A DNA stretch of 64,000 bases, taken from the NCBI RefSeq assembly GCF_002149925.1, contig NZ_MSLT01000023.1, positions 806,001-870,000 of the forward strand, read 5' to 3'. Positions 17,677 through 27,879 of this stretch are shown here, piece by piece. Positions within the stretch are counted from its first letter, which is position 1. Each line of letters opens with the position of its first letter. The notes beneath the pieces were generated by a model. It did not search any database. It saw only the letters and a list, made by a program, of their open reading frames with translations, and was not told the DNA's origin. Made by a program: the position numbers and the translations under genes. The DNA comes from Thioflexithrix psekupsensis (GTDB lineage: Bacteria; Pseudomonadota; Gammaproteobacteria; Beggiatoales; Beggiatoaceae).

Positions 17677-19425
17677 ATGCCTAAAATAATCCATCGGCGA
17701 GCGGTGCAATATGATGCGCATTATTTGCCTGAATTGCACCCTGTTTTGCGCCGAATTTTAGCCGCTCGCTCAATTCAATCCTTAGATGAATTAACGGCAA
17801 AATTAGATGATTTATTACCTTTATCTGATTTTAAAAACTTAGATACTGCTGTTGAATTATTAACCACTGCATTAATGGAACAACAGCGTATCATGATTGT
17901 GGCCGATTATGATGCGGATGGTGCGACCAGTTGCGTGGTGGCTTATCGGGCATTGCAGGCATTTGGCGCGCTGCATCTCAGTTACGTGGTGCCAAATCGA
18001 GAAAAACAAGGTTATGGCTTAACGCCTGCGATTGTGGCGCAAATTCGCCCGTGGCAGCCTGATTTATTAATCACAGTGGATAATGGCATTGCCAGTTTTT
18101 CGGGCGTGATTGCGGCGAAAAAAGCGGGTATTAAAGTCTTAATTACCGATCACCATTTACCCGCCGCACAATTACCCCAAGCCGATGCCATTATCAATCC
18201 CAATGTGGCTGATAATTTATTTCCCAGTAAGCATTTAGCGGGCGTGGGCGTTATTTTTTATTTAATGCTGGCTTTACGTCGTCATTTACGCACTATCAAT
18301 TGGTTTCAAGATCAGGCTATTCGTGAACCTAATTTAGCTGAATTATTAGATATTGTGGCTTTAGGGACGGTGGCGGATATGGTCACTTTAGACCACAATA
18401 ATCGCATTTTAGTCGAACAAGGGTTGCGGCGCATTCGTGCCAATCAATGTTGTGCGGGGATTCGGGCTTTAATTAAAGTCTCTCACCGCTCACAAGAAGA
18501 AATGATGACTCGTGATTTAGGTTTTTCTTTAGCTCCCAAATTAAATGCCGCAGGGCGCATGGATGATATGAGTCATGGGATTCAATGTTTATTGTGTGAT
18601 GAAGAAAATAACGCATTAGAATATGCCACGCGCTTAGATCAATTTAATCAAGAACGACAATTTATTGAAGCCGAAATGTTACAACAGGCATTAGCCCAAT
18701 TAAATGCCTTGTCATTAAATGCCGAAAGTTGTACCCAATTAGGCGTGTGCTTACTCGATACGGATTGGCATCCCGGTGTCATTGGCTTACTCGCTTCACG
18801 CATTAAAGAGCGTTTACATCGTCCCGTCATTGTGTTTACTCAGGCTGAACAAGAAGGATTCTTAAAAGGATCAGGCCGCTCTATTCAACGGGTACATATT
18901 CGAGATATATTGGTGAGTATTGAGGCCAATTATCCTGAGTTAATTTGTTATTTTGGGGGTCATGCGATGGCGGCGGGTTTAACCATTCCAGAAGCCGCTT
19001 TTCCTCAATTTCAACAAGTTTTTGATCAGAAAGTGCGGGAATTAATTAATTTTCATCAATTAGACAATATGATTTATTCTGATGGCGAATTGAGTGATGA
19101 TGATTTTACTTTAGAATTAGCCGAGGCTTTACGCGCCATTCCTTGGGGACAAGGATTTGAAGAACCTATTTTTGATGGCGCGTTTGAATTAATTCATTAT
19201 CAAGTATTAAAAGAAAAACATTTAAAATTACAATTGCGTCCTCTAAACGGCCAGAAAACCTTAACCGCTTTAGCCTTTAATAATCGCATTGATACCGTAT
19301 GGCCAAGTGGCACAAAACAACTTTATTTGGCTTATCGTTTAGCCGTCAATTCTTTTAGAAATAAAACTGAATTGCAACTCATGATTGAGTCTATTTCCGT
19401 GTTGCCTAATCGGGTTGAATCGTGA
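17677..19425 (+). CDS. recJ: single-stranded-DNA-specific exonuclease RecJ
   Basis: A 5'-3' exonuclease on single-stranded DNA used in recombination and repair. The 582 residues carry the DHH phosphoesterase motifs: VADYDADGATS (metal ligands), TVDNGI, ITDHHLP (the DHH motif) and ALGTVADMV. The DHHA1 region includes GFLKGSGRS and FGGHAMAAGL, followed by the RecJ OB-fold. It shares a 4-bp stop/start overlap region with waaA, so the two are probably cotranscribed. Confidence 0.95.
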   Translation: MPKIIHRRAVQYDAHYLPELHPVLRRILAARSIQSLDELTAKLDDLLPLSDFKNLDTAVELLTTALMEQQRIMIVADYDADGATSCVVAYRALQAFGALHLSYVVPNREKQGYGLTPAIVAQIRPWQPDLLITVDNGIASFSGVIAAKKAGIKVLITDHHLPAAQLPQADAIINPNVADNLFPSKHLAGVGVIFYLMLALRRHLRTINWFQDQAIREPNLAELLDIVALGTVADMVTLDHNNRILVEQGLRRIRANQCCAGIRALIKVSHRSQEEMMTRDLGFSLAPKLNAAGRMDDMSHGIQCLLCDEENNALEYATRLDQFNQERQFIEAEMLQQALAQLNALSLNAESCTQLGVCLLDTDWHPGVIGLLASRIKERLHRPVIVFTQAEQEGFLKGSGRSIQRVHIRDILVSIEANYPELICYFGGHAMAAGLTIPEAAFPQFQQVFDQKVRELINFHQLDNMIYSDGELSDDDFTLELAEALRAIPWGQGFEEPIFDGAFELIHYQVLKEKHLKLQLRPLNGQKTLTALAFNNRIDTVWPSGTKQLYLAYRLAVNSFRNKTELQLMIESISVLPNRVES

Positions 19426-19427
19426 TC

Positions 19428-20753
19428 ATGTGGCATTTTTTGATGATTTTCTTTCGTGGATTTTATACTTTATTACTGCATTTATTATTGCCGTGGATTC
19501 TTTTGCGCTTATTGTGGCGTAGCCGTCTTGATCCCGAACAGCGACAGCGTTGGCAAGAACGTTTTGGCCTTGCGCCTGCGTATCCGTGCGACGGCGCGCC
19601 CACGCTGTGGATACATGCCGTCTCTGTGGGCGAAGTGCAAGCGGCTTTACCTTTAATCACTGCATTAATGCAACATTACCCCTCTCATTCCCTGTTAATA
19701 ACCACCACCACATTAAGCGGTTCTAAACAATTGCATCGCGTGTTAAAAAACACGGTGCGGCATGTTTATTTACCCTATGATTTACCATGGAGTATGCGTT
19801 TATTTTTACAGCGACAACACCCTAGTTTATTGCTATTAATTGAAACAGAATTGTGGCCCAATTTACTCTACCAATGCCACGCGCATCACATTCCTTGTTT
19901 TCTGCTCAGTGCGCGTTTATCGGCACGGTCGGCGCGGCGTTACGGTTATTTCGGCGGATTGACGCGGGAATTATTACAGCAATTAACCCATATTGCCGCA
20001 CAATCTCAAGCCGATGCCCAGCGTTTTCTCGCTTTGGGCGCGCGGCAGGTCACGGTGACGGGTAACTTAAAATTTGACATGTCCATACCCGAACACCTGC
20101 CAGAACAGGCGCGTTTACTGCGGGCGCAATGGGGATCGCGTCCTATTTGGATTGCGGCCAGTACGCATGAGGGGGAGGAAACCTTGTTATTAACCGTACA
20201 TGCCCAATTACTACAGCAGTTTCCACAGCTCTTGCTTATCCTTGTTCCGCGGCACCCAGAGCGTTTTGATCGCGTCGCGCAATTGTGTCAACAAAAAAAT
20301 TTCGCCTATTGTCGCCGCTCACAAACGCAGTCATCACCTTGTCACAGCGATGTATCAGTCTATTTGGCTGATACGATGGGTGAATTACTTTTGCTTTATC
20401 ACATGGCTGATATTGCCGTGATCGGGGGAAGTTTCATTGAACACGGCGGACACAATCCTTTAGAACCCGCTTTGGCACAAGTGGCCATTATCAGTGGTTG
20501 TTCCGTGTTTAATTTTGCGGCGATTTATAACGAATTACAACAAGCGCAGGCCGTTATTTTTACAAAAAATACAAGCGAACTTTTGTCTAATGTAATATTA
20601 TTATTATCCAATGCTGCATTGCGACAGCAATATGCCCAGCGGGCTTATGCTTACGTTCTCAGTCAACAAGGGGCATTGGCGCGAACTCTGAACGTGATCC
20701 AAGCCGCGCCTGTCGCCACAGACACAACGGCAAAAAATGCGCGATATTTTTGA
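19428..20753 (+). CDS. waaA: 3-deoxy-D-manno-octulosonic acid (Kdo) transferase
   Basis: Transfers Kdo from CMP-Kdo to lipid A, an inner-membrane step in LPS core synthesis. The product has 441 residues, with an N-terminal membrane anchor (about residues 5-28) and then the GT30 motifs WIHAVSVGEVQA, TTTTLSGSKQL, and ETELWPNLLYQC. The C-terminal donor domain has WIAASTHEGEE and GGSFIEHGGHNPLEPA. A GTG six bases upstream, overlapping the recJ stop, is an alternative start. Confidence 0.93.
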   Translation: MWHFLMIFFRGFYTLLLHLLLPWILLRLLWRSRLDPEQRQRWQERFGLAPAYPCDGAPTLWIHAVSVGEVQAALPLITALMQHYPSHSLLITTTTLSGSKQLHRVLKNTVRHVYLPYDLPWSMRLFLQRQHPSLLLLIETELWPNLLYQCHAHHIPCFLLSARLSARSARRYGYFGGLTRELLQQLTHIAAQSQADAQRFLALGARQVTVTGNLKFDMSIPEHLPEQARLLRAQWGSRPIWIAASTHEGEETLLLTVHAQLLQQFPQLLLILVPRHPERFDRVAQLCQQKNFAYCRRSQTQSSPCHSDVSVYLADTMGELLLLYHMADIAVIGGSFIEHGGHNPLEPALAQVAIISGCSVFNFAAIYNELQQAQAVIFTKNTSELLSNVILLLSNAALRQQYAQRAYAYVLSQQGALARTLNVIQAAPVATDTTAKNARYF

Positions 20754-20760
20754 ATTGCAG

Positions 20761-20789
20761 GTGATTTAAGCGGTTGTAATGGATATAAT
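20761..20789 (+). promoter_or_regulatory. candidate promoter for phaA
   Basis: A perfect -10 TATAAT (20784-20789) sits 17 bp after a weak -35 gtgatt (20761-20766). It starts just after the waaA stop and would give a leader of about 110 nt before phaA. Confidence 0.4.
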
Positions 20790-20905
20790 GCACCGCGCAA
20801 ATTAAAAAAATTACGGTCTAACCATCGTTCCTTAATCACACACGAATAACGATCAAACTGTCTTTAGGCTCATTTTAACCCAGCCCACACAAAACGAGGT
20901 AATTC

Positions 20906-22084
20906 ATGGAAAACGTTGTCATTGTCGCGGCTCTTCGCACGGCGGTTGGTACATTTAACGGCTCTTTGGCTGGCATTCCGGCCAGCACTTTGGGTGCAAA
21001 AGTGCTTGCGGCTTTATTAGCAAAGACCGGCGTATCTGCCGATCAAGTTGACGAAGTGATTTTAGGCCAAGTCTTAACCGCAGGTACGGGACAAAACCCC
21101 GCCCGTCAAGCGGTTATTGAAGCGGGTTTTCCCGTCACCACTCCAGCCATGACGATTAACAAAGTGTGTGGCAGTGGTTTAAAAGCGGTACATTTAGCGG
21201 CACAAGCCATTAAATGCGGCGATGCACAAATTGTGATTGCCGGCGGACAAGAAAACATGAGCATGTCTCCCCATTTGCTGCCCAAATCACGTCAAGGCGT
21301 AAAAATGGGACCTTGGGAGTTACAAGACAGCATGATCATTGATGGTTTATGGGATGCGTTCAACCAGTATCACATGGGACAAACCGCTGAAAATATCGCC
21401 ACCGATTTCAACATTGACCGCACCGAACAAGACGCTTTTGCCGCCGCGTCGCAACAAAAAGCCTCTGCCGCACAAAAAGCGGGACTTTTTGCCGACCAAA
21501 TCGTGCCTATCGAAATCCCCCAACGCAAAGGCGATCCAATTTTATTTAAAGATGATGAATTTATTCGTCACGATGCCAGTGCGGAAGGCATGGGCAAATT
21601 ACGCCCCGCCTTTAACAAAAATGGCACTGTCACCGCCGGTAATGCTTCTGGTTTGAACGATGGCGCAGCGGCTGTGATGGTCATGAGCGAAAGCAAAGCC
21701 AAAGAATTGGGATTAACCCCGATGGCGCGTATTGTTTCCTACGCCAGTGCGGGCGTTGAGCCGCGCATTATGGGAACAGGTCCCATTCCCGCTTCCCGTC
21801 AATGTTTAGACAAAGCCGGTTGGCAGCCCAACGATTTAGACTTGATCGAAGCCAACGAAGCCTTTGCCGCACAAGCCATTTGTGTCAATCGTGACCTCGG
21901 CTGGGATTTAAGCAAAGTCAATGTCAATGGCGGAGCGATTGCCATTGGCCATCCCATTGGGGCATCGGGCGCACGGGTATTGGTCGGCTTGCTACACGAA
22001 ATGGTGCGCCGCGACGTGAAAAAAGGACTGGCCACCTTATGTATTGGTGGTGGTTTAGGGGTCGCGCTTACTGTAGAACGCTAA
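20906..22084 (+). CDS. phaA: acetyl-CoA C-acetyltransferase (beta-ketothiolase)
   Basis: Condenses two acetyl-CoA to acetoacetyl-CoA, the first step of polyhydroxybutyrate synthesis. The 392-residue thiolase II has the acyl-accepting Cys in [11 protein letters not shown] (about residue 88), NEAFAAQA, the His in [16 protein letters not shown], and the second Cys in TLCIGGGLG. The start is supported by aaacgaggtaattcATG. It begins a plus-strand block with phaR, phaB and a phasin, which supports the biosynthetic role over fatty-acid degradation. Confidence 0.95.
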   Translation: MENVVIVAALRTAVGTFNGSLAGIPASTLGAKVLAALLAKTGVSADQVDEVILGQVLTAGTGQNPARQAVIEAGFPVTTPAMTINKVCGSGLKAVHLAAQAIKCGDAQIVIAGGQENMSMSPHLLPKSRQGVKMGPWELQDSMIIDGLWDAFNQYHMGQTAENIATDFNIDRTEQDAFAAASQQKASAAQKAGLFADQIVPIEIPQRKGDPILFKDDEFIRHDASAEGMGKLRPAFNKNGTVTAGNASGLNDGAAAVMVMSESKAKELGLTPMARIVSYASAGVEPRIMGTGPIPASRQCLDKAGWQPNDLDLIEANEAFAAQAICVNRDLGWDLSKVNVNGGAIAIGHPIGASGARVLVGLLHEMVRRDVKKGLATLCIGGGLGVALTVER

Positions 22085-22098
22085 TTCCTATCTGTAAT

Positions 22099-22127
22099 CA
22101 TGGCGTGCCGTTTTCCGACACGCCATG
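22099..22127 (+). terminator. hairpin after phaA
   Basis: Arms catggcgtg (22099-22107) and cacgccatg (22119-22127) with an 11-nt loop are followed by a T-rich ttggtgtttattt. This fits an intrinsic terminator or attenuator between phaA and phaR. Confidence 0.6.
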
Positions 22128-22183
22128 TTGGTGTTTATTTCGACGACAGCCCTTTTCAAAGTTAGAAGTTAGAAATTAATAGC

Positions 22184-22687
22184 ATGAGCGAATCCAGAAT
22201 CATCAAGAAATACCCTAATCGCCGTTTGTATGATACTGCCATTAGTAGTTACATTACATTGGAAGACATCAGAACCCTGGTGATGGAACACGTGCCGTTT
22301 CGCATTCAGGATGCCAAAAGCGGTCAGGATATTACACGTAGTATTTTGTTGCAGATTATTCTGGAGCAGGAAGAAGAAGGGGAACCCATTTTTAGCAGTG
22401 AAGTATTGGCACAACTGATTCGTTTTTACGGCGATACCTTACAAGGTATTGTGGCGAATTATTTTGAGCGCAGTTTAGGGCTTTTTGCCAAGCAACAAGA
22501 TGATGTCCGCGCTAAAATGTACAATCCGATTTCTTTTATGACCGAAATTGCTGAACAAAATATTAATTTGTGGAAGGACATGCAAGAAAATTTTTTCAAA
22601 GCGGCAATCACCGGCCGCCAAGATGAGTCAAAAGAACAACAAAAAACAACCGCACAAACCCGCGGTGATGATAAGTTGAAAAAATAA
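22184..22687 (+). CDS. phaR: polyhydroxyalkanoate synthesis regulator PhaR
   Basis: A DNA- and PHB-binding repressor that senses polymer and controls phasin genes. The 167-residue product has the PHB/PHA accumulation regulator DNA-binding domain at its start (RIIKKYPNRRLYDTAISSYITLEDI). The PHB accumulation regulatory domain follows (SILLQIILEQEEEGEPIFSSEVLAQLIRFYG, about residues 45-85). A variable polar tail ends the protein. It sits between phaA and phaB, the usual position in this type of cluster, and probably regulates the downstream phasin. Confidence 0.93.
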   Translation: MSESRIIKKYPNRRLYDTAISSYITLEDIRTLVMEHVPFRIQDAKSGQDITRSILLQIILEQEEEGEPIFSSEVLAQLIRFYGDTLQGIVANYFERSLGLFAKQQDDVRAKMYNPISFMTEIAEQNINLWKDMQENFFKAAITGRQDESKEQQKTTAQTRGDDKLKK

Positions 22688-22876
22688 ACACCAAAAAGGA
22701 TCGGAGGAATGCAGACAGGAAGTCGCCCCTTCACAAGAGATAATAAAAAGGATTTTCTCAACATTTCAAAGAAGCGTTTTCTTTAAATGGGATGGCAGTC
22801 GCAACAGACTCCATCAATAAACCCAACCGAAGAGTGTTTACGCTCGCTTAACACAACAATTATCGGAGATTTAAGG

Positions 22877-23620
22877 ATGACAGCAAGAATTGTATTAGTG
22901 ACGGGTGGTACAGGTGGAATTGGTACGGCCATTTGCCAAGGTTTGGCCAAGTCGGGTTATCGCGTGGCGGCTTCGTGGTTAGAAGGGATTGATGACGGTC
23001 CCGGTTGGCAGGCGAAAATGAAAGCCGAAGGCTTTGATATTGAAATCGCTGCGGGTGATGTGGGTGATTTTGATTCTGCGGCCAAAATGGTCAAAGAAGT
23101 AGAAGCCAAATTAGGCCCCGTAGATGTTCTGGTCAACGGCGCAGGAATTACCCGTGACAAAATGTTCCGCAAAATGGACAAAAGCATGTGGGATGCCGTG
23201 ATTAAAACCAACTTAGACAGCGTGTTTAACGTGACGAAACAAGTGATTGATGGCATGGTTGACCGCGGCTGGGGACGAGTGATCAACATTTCTTCAGTCA
23301 ATGGTCAAAAAGGCCAAGCCGGTCAAACCAACTATTCTGCGGCCAAAGCAGGAATGCACGGTTTCACCATGGCCTTAGCCCAAGAAGTCGCCAGTAAAGG
23401 CGTAACCGTCAACACCATTTCTCCCGGCTACATCGGCACCAGCATGGTGATGGCGATTAAAGAAGAAATTCGTAAAGCCATTATTGCCACCATTCCTGTT
23501 GGCCGCTTGGGAACACCAGAAGAAATCGCATGGGCGGTTGAATTTTTAGCCGATAATCGTTCAGGTTTCATCACCGGCGCAAATATTGCCATGAACGGTG
23601 GCTTACACATGGGGCCATAA
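22877..23620 (+). CDS. phaB: acetoacetyl-CoA reductase
   Basis: Reduces acetoacetyl-CoA to (R)-3-hydroxybutyryl-CoA, the second step of PHB synthesis. The 247-residue classical SDR has a TGGTGGIG nucleotide-binding motif, NGAGITRDKMFRKM, the catalytic Ser in NISSVNGQKGQAGQ, and the YSAAK Tyr/Lys pair. The ATG at 22877 (MTARIVLVTGG), preceded by ggagatttaaggATG, is chosen; an in-frame ATG 30 codons earlier adds non-family sequence. The polymerase genes phaC/phaE are not in this window. Confidence 0.94.
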   Translation: MTARIVLVTGGTGGIGTAICQGLAKSGYRVAASWLEGIDDGPGWQAKMKAEGFDIEIAAGDVGDFDSAAKMVKEVEAKLGPVDVLVNGAGITRDKMFRKMDKSMWDAVIKTNLDSVFNVTKQVIDGMVDRGWGRVINISSVNGQKGQAGQTNYSAAKAGMHGFTMALAQEVASKGVTVNTISPGYIGTSMVMAIKEEIRKAIIATIPVGRLGTPEEIAWAVEFLADNRSGFITGANIAMNGGLHMGP

Positions 23621-23767
23621 CTCGCTTCGACGGTGTCACTTAGAAAAAACTTGACACCCGAAACGATTTAGCATATTGTGCATTGCAGCGTTGTTGCAAT
23701 GCACAATTTTTTAGCCGCGCTTTTTTTTGTAAAACACAACCATCATGCTTTTTTGGAGAACGTCGAA

Positions 23768-24133
23768 ATGGACAACAACGAGTTACTGAAAAAATGGACC
23801 GAAATGAATAAATCAGCCATGGATGCCATTAAGGAACTGGGCGAAATCAACACCACCGCAATGACCCGCTTAACCCAACGTCAAATGGACATGATCAGTC
23901 TGTACATGGAAAGCGGCGCAAAGCAGTTGGAAATGTTGAGCCAAGCCAAGAATGTGCAGGACTTAGCAACGGCACAATCTAAGTTGTTCACGGAAATGAA
24001 CGAAAAATTGCTGGATAACGCCCGCCAAACCGTCGAAGTATTGGTGGATGTGAAAGCCGAATTGTCCGCTTGGGTAGAAAAAGGGATGCAAAACGTCTCT
24101 GAAGTCGTACCAATGCCCAAAATGAAGAAGTAG
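23768..24133 (+). CDS. phasin family protein
   Basis: A 121-residue amphipathic, helix-rich protein without signal peptide or membrane span, rich in Met, Gln, Glu and Lys. It shows a phasin-like pattern (MEKWT...INTTAMTRLTQRQMDMISLYMESGAKQLEML and NARQTVEVLVDVKAELSAWVEKG). Phasins coat PHA granules and limit their size. The ATG at 23768 is preferred because tttggagaacgtcgaaATG gives a good ribosome binding site; the upstream in-frame ATG would add a non-phasin sequence. It lies right after phaB, which supports the call. Confidence 0.85.
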   Translation: MDNNELLKKWTEMNKSAMDAIKELGEINTTAMTRLTQRQMDMISLYMESGAKQLEMLSQAKNVQDLATAQSKLFTEMNEKLLDNARQTVEVLVDVKAELSAWVEKGMQNVSEVVPMPKMKK

Positions 24134-24168
24134 AACCTTCACCAGCGTGAGCGTTTTCATGCTTCCTA

Positions 24169-24211
24169 ACGAGGAGTCAGACTCTTTATGTGTTGTAGTC
24201 TGACTCCTCGT
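24169..24211. terminator. strong terminator between phasin and eno
   Basis: A perfect 15-bp stem (24169-24183 with 24197-24211, core gaggagtcagact) with a 13-nt loop is followed on the plus strand by cttcttttcccc. It lies between the convergent phasin and eno genes and probably serves both. Confidence 0.85.
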
Positions 24212-24238
24212 CTTCTTTTCCCCACGAAAAATTGGGAA

Positions 24239-25570
<1,332 letters not shown>

Positions 25571-25623
25571 TTATTTGGAATTGGCGTTGAGTTTATATAA
25601 AAATGGAGGCCGCCCAATACAGC

Positions 25624-25660
25624 AAGATGAGTCACGCATTTATTCTGTGAAACTCATCTT
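25624..25660. terminator. hairpin between the DUF302 gene and eno
   Basis: Arms aagatgagt (25624-25632) and actcatctt (25652-25660) with an inner cac/gtg pairing form a bulged hairpin 35 bp after the DUF302 stop on the minus strand. There is no clear T-tract, so it is a weak candidate terminator. Confidence 0.35.
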
Positions 25661-25695
25661 TCTGCGTTTTTGACAAAGCGGAGAATTGGCGTTAA

Positions 25696-26238
25696 TTACA
25701 ATTCGCCTTCGGCACCCGCTTGGATAATTTCCATTAAATCATCGCGGACTTTTTTCGCCAGAGCCGCTAATTCATCAGGCATATTAGACAAAGATAATAA
25801 TAAATCTAAATTCATCATCACCAAAAATGGCTTGCCTTCATTGTCTTCAATAGCGGCAATTCGGCAAGGCATAAATGCCACAAAATCAATGTTAAAATTC
25901 AACATTTCATGAGCCGCGGCAATATTGCAAAATTGGAAAATTTCCACCCGTCGAATTTTCTCAAAACCTTGGGCTTCAAATTCGCGCCACATGGGTTGAT
26001 GCGCGACTTGTTTCATATTGAGCGCATTAGCGCGCAGCAACATGGATTCAATCGCTGCATCCAAAGTCACGCCCTCTGCCACAGGCAATCTCACCACCAT
26101 TTGTGACAAAGACATGGACATCGCTGCCGCTTCAGCAGGCGCGGTTTCGGGTGCTGCTTCAGACTCAGGTGACGTTGCCTGCACGCCGCCCATTGAAAAC
26201 GCCAAAATTCCCGCACAGAATAAATGAGATAATTTCAT
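25696..26238 (-). CDS. exported DUF302 domain protein
   Basis: A 180-residue protein with a signal peptide (residues 1-21, VQATS cleavage region), then an Ala/Glu/Pro-rich linker (about 22-40) and a DUF302 domain. Domain landmarks are the central FCNIAAAHEML and the conserved MPCRIAAIEDNEGKPFLVMMNLDLLL. DUF302 proteins are often periplasmic and occur in sulfur-oxidising and anaerobic bacteria, with unknown function. It is monocistronic on the minus strand. The Cys residues in FCN and MPCRI are the obvious candidates for activity. Confidence 0.8.
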   Translation of the reverse strand: MKLSHLFCAGILAFSMGGVQATSPESEAAPETAPAEAAAMSMSLSQMVVRLPVAEGVTLDAAIESMLLRANALNMKQVAHQPMWREFEAQGFEKIRRVEIFQFCNIAAAHEMLNFNIDFVAFMPCRIAAIEDNEGKPFLVMMNLDLLLSLSNMPDELAALAKKVRDDLMEIIQAGAEGEL

Positions 26239-26352
26239 GGTTGTCTCCCTTTTTTTGTTGGTTTGAGAAATTTGAATTTAAAAAAGTAGTTATTATGAAG
26301 GATTTTTATTATTAATCAGTGATAAAAATAAACGATGAGTAAGCATTCATTT

Positions 26353-26967
26353 TTAACCTGTTAACCCCCCTTTCTCCTCAATAAAGCGAACAATCTCCGG
26401 CAAGCCCTGCCCTGTTTTCAAATTAGAAAATAAAAAGGGTCGTTCGCCGCGCATTAAGCGGGCATCGCGTTCCATGACTTCTAAAGATGCGCCGACATAA
26501 GGGGCTAAATCAATTTTATTAATAATTAACAAATCAGCGCGAGTAATGCCGGGTCCGCCTTTACGGGGAATTTTATCGCCCGCAGCCACATCAATCACAT
26601 AAAGCGTTAAATCGGATAATTCAGGGCTAAATGTTGCGCTTAAATTATCGCCGCCGCTTTCGATAAAAACCAATTGCACTTGGGGGAATTGTTGACACAA
26701 TTGTTCCACCGCTAATAAATTCATAGACGCATCTTCACGGATTGCCGTGTGTGGGCAACCGCCTGTTTCCACCCCGACAATGCGCTCAGGGGGCAAGGCT
26801 TGGCTGCGGGTCAAAAATTCGGCATCTTCTCGCGTATAAATATCATTCGTGACCACCGCTAATTCATAACGTTGCCGCATTTGCTTACACAACGCATCCA
26901 CCAACGCGGTTTTACCCGAACCCACAGGGCCACCCACACCCACCCGCAAACTAGACCATTCAGACAT
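26353..26967 (-). CDS. ureG: urease accessory GTPase UreG
   Basis: The SIMIBI-class GTPase that delivers nickel to urease in the UreDFG complex. About 204 residues with P-loop [20 protein letters not shown], the nickel-binding CPH in [30 protein letters not shown], and NKID for guanine specificity. Adjacent starts (GTG at 26979, ATGs at 26970 and 26967) are possible; gtggtgaagATGATG favours the last. It is separated from ureBC by 17 kb and from the other accessory genes, which is unusual. Confidence 0.95.
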   Translation of the reverse strand: MSEWSSLRVGVGGPVGSGKTALVDALCKQMRQRYELAVVTNDIYTREDAEFLTRSQALPPERIVGVETGGCPHTAIREDASMNLLAVEQLCQQFPQVQLVFIESGGDNLSATFSPELSDLTLYVIDVAAGDKIPRKGGPGITRADLLIINKIDLAPYVGASLEVMERDARLMRGERPFLFSNLKTGQGLPEIVRFIEEKGGLTG

Positions 26968-27117
26968 CATCTTCACCACAGTTTTTAAATTAGATTAAAT
27001 TAAAAACAAAAACCACGCCACCCACACTGCATTAAAACAATGCGGCAAATGGCGCAGTTTCTGAGAAAAGTAACGAGCGAATAAAATCGTTAAAATTCCT
27101 TTTTCAACAATATTTAT

Positions 27118-27471
27118 TCAGGGGGTTAGAATTGCCAAAACTTCTTCTAATTCAAAACGCAATTGCCGTATTAATTGCACATTATTGGGATGTTCTGTTG
27201 AGGGCGTATCAGAAAGACGCTGTTTCGCCCCCCCGATAGTAAAACCATGCTCATATAATAAACTGCGAATTTGACGAATTAACATCACGTCTTGTCGCTG
27301 ATAATAACGACGATTACCACGCCGTTTAATGGGTTTTAACTGTGAAAATTCCTGCTCCCAATAACGAAGAACATGCGGTTTCACAGCACACAAATCGCTC
27401 ACTTCACCGATGGTAAAATAACGTTTGCTTGGAATGGCGGGCAATTCGTTGTTATTGCTGGGTTCTAGCAT
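27118..27471 (-). CDS. MerR family transcriptional regulator
   Basis: A 117-residue DNA-binding protein. The winged-helix domain YFTIGEVSDLCAVKPHVLRYWEQEFSQLKP is at residues about 18-48, followed by the wing NRRYYQRQDV and a short helical tail. There is no C-terminal effector-binding Cys motif. This is the short MerR protein found directly after ihfA in many gammaproteobacteria; its targets are unknown. It is the last gene of the pheT-ihfA-merR run. The tRNA-Pro often found after it was not seen in the 138 bp that follow. Confidence 0.85.
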   Translation of the reverse strand: MLEPSNNNELPAIPSKRYFTIGEVSDLCAVKPHVLRYWEQEFSQLKPIKRRGNRRYYQRQDVMLIRQIRSLLYEHGFTIGGAKQRLSDTPSTEHPNNVQLIRQLRFELEEVLAILTP

Positions 27472-27546
27472 AAGCGTTTTCTCGCTGTTTGCAGGGATAA
27501 ATAGAGAAAAAAATCAGCGACATTCGCGTCATTATTAGATAGTTTT

Positions 27547-27873
27547 TCATTCGGATTCGTGATAACCCGTATCCGATTCAACTTGCCCATCAAAGGCTTC
27601 TACGCGAGTACGCAACTTTTGCCCTGGACGAAAAGTCACCACCCGACGCGCACTAATTGGAATCTCTTCGCCTGTTTTGGGATTGCGGCCGGGGCGTTGA
27701 TTTTTACGGCGCAAATCAAAATTACCAAAGCCCGATAATTTAACTTGTTCACCTTTTGCCAGAGCGGTGCGAATTTCTTCAAAAAATAAATCCACCATCT
27801 CTTTTGCTTCGCGTTTATTCAAGCCCATTTCATCGAACAATCTCTCGGCCATTGCTGCTTTAGTCAGTGCCAT
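27547..27873 (-). CDS. ihfA: integration host factor subunit alpha
   Basis: The DNA-bending subunit of IHF, 108 residues, starting [35 protein letters not shown], with the beta-arm [32 protein letters not shown]. The position, 6 bp after pheT and before a MerR gene, is the classic IHF-alpha context. IHF would be needed at sigma-54 promoters such as the nif promoter at 58.4 kb. Confidence 0.95.
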   Translation of the reverse strand: MALTKAAMAERLFDEMGLNKREAKEMVDLFFEEIRTALAKGEQVKLSGFGNFDLRRKNQRPGRNPKTGEEIPISARRVVTFRPGQKLRTRVEAFDGQVESDTGYHESE

Positions 27874-27879
27874 TCTTAT

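Noticed and set aside
22709-22786. 25-codon ORF (MQTGSRPFTRDNKKDF...) between phaR and phaB with ggagg before it
   Set aside because: Only one base separates ggagg from the ATG, too close for efficient initiation, and the peptide resembles nothing.
27000-27117. A tRNA gene expected after ihfA-merR
   Set aside because: No cloverleaf, TΨC-like gttcgaatc or CCA end could be found there. No tRNA was seen anywhere in the window.
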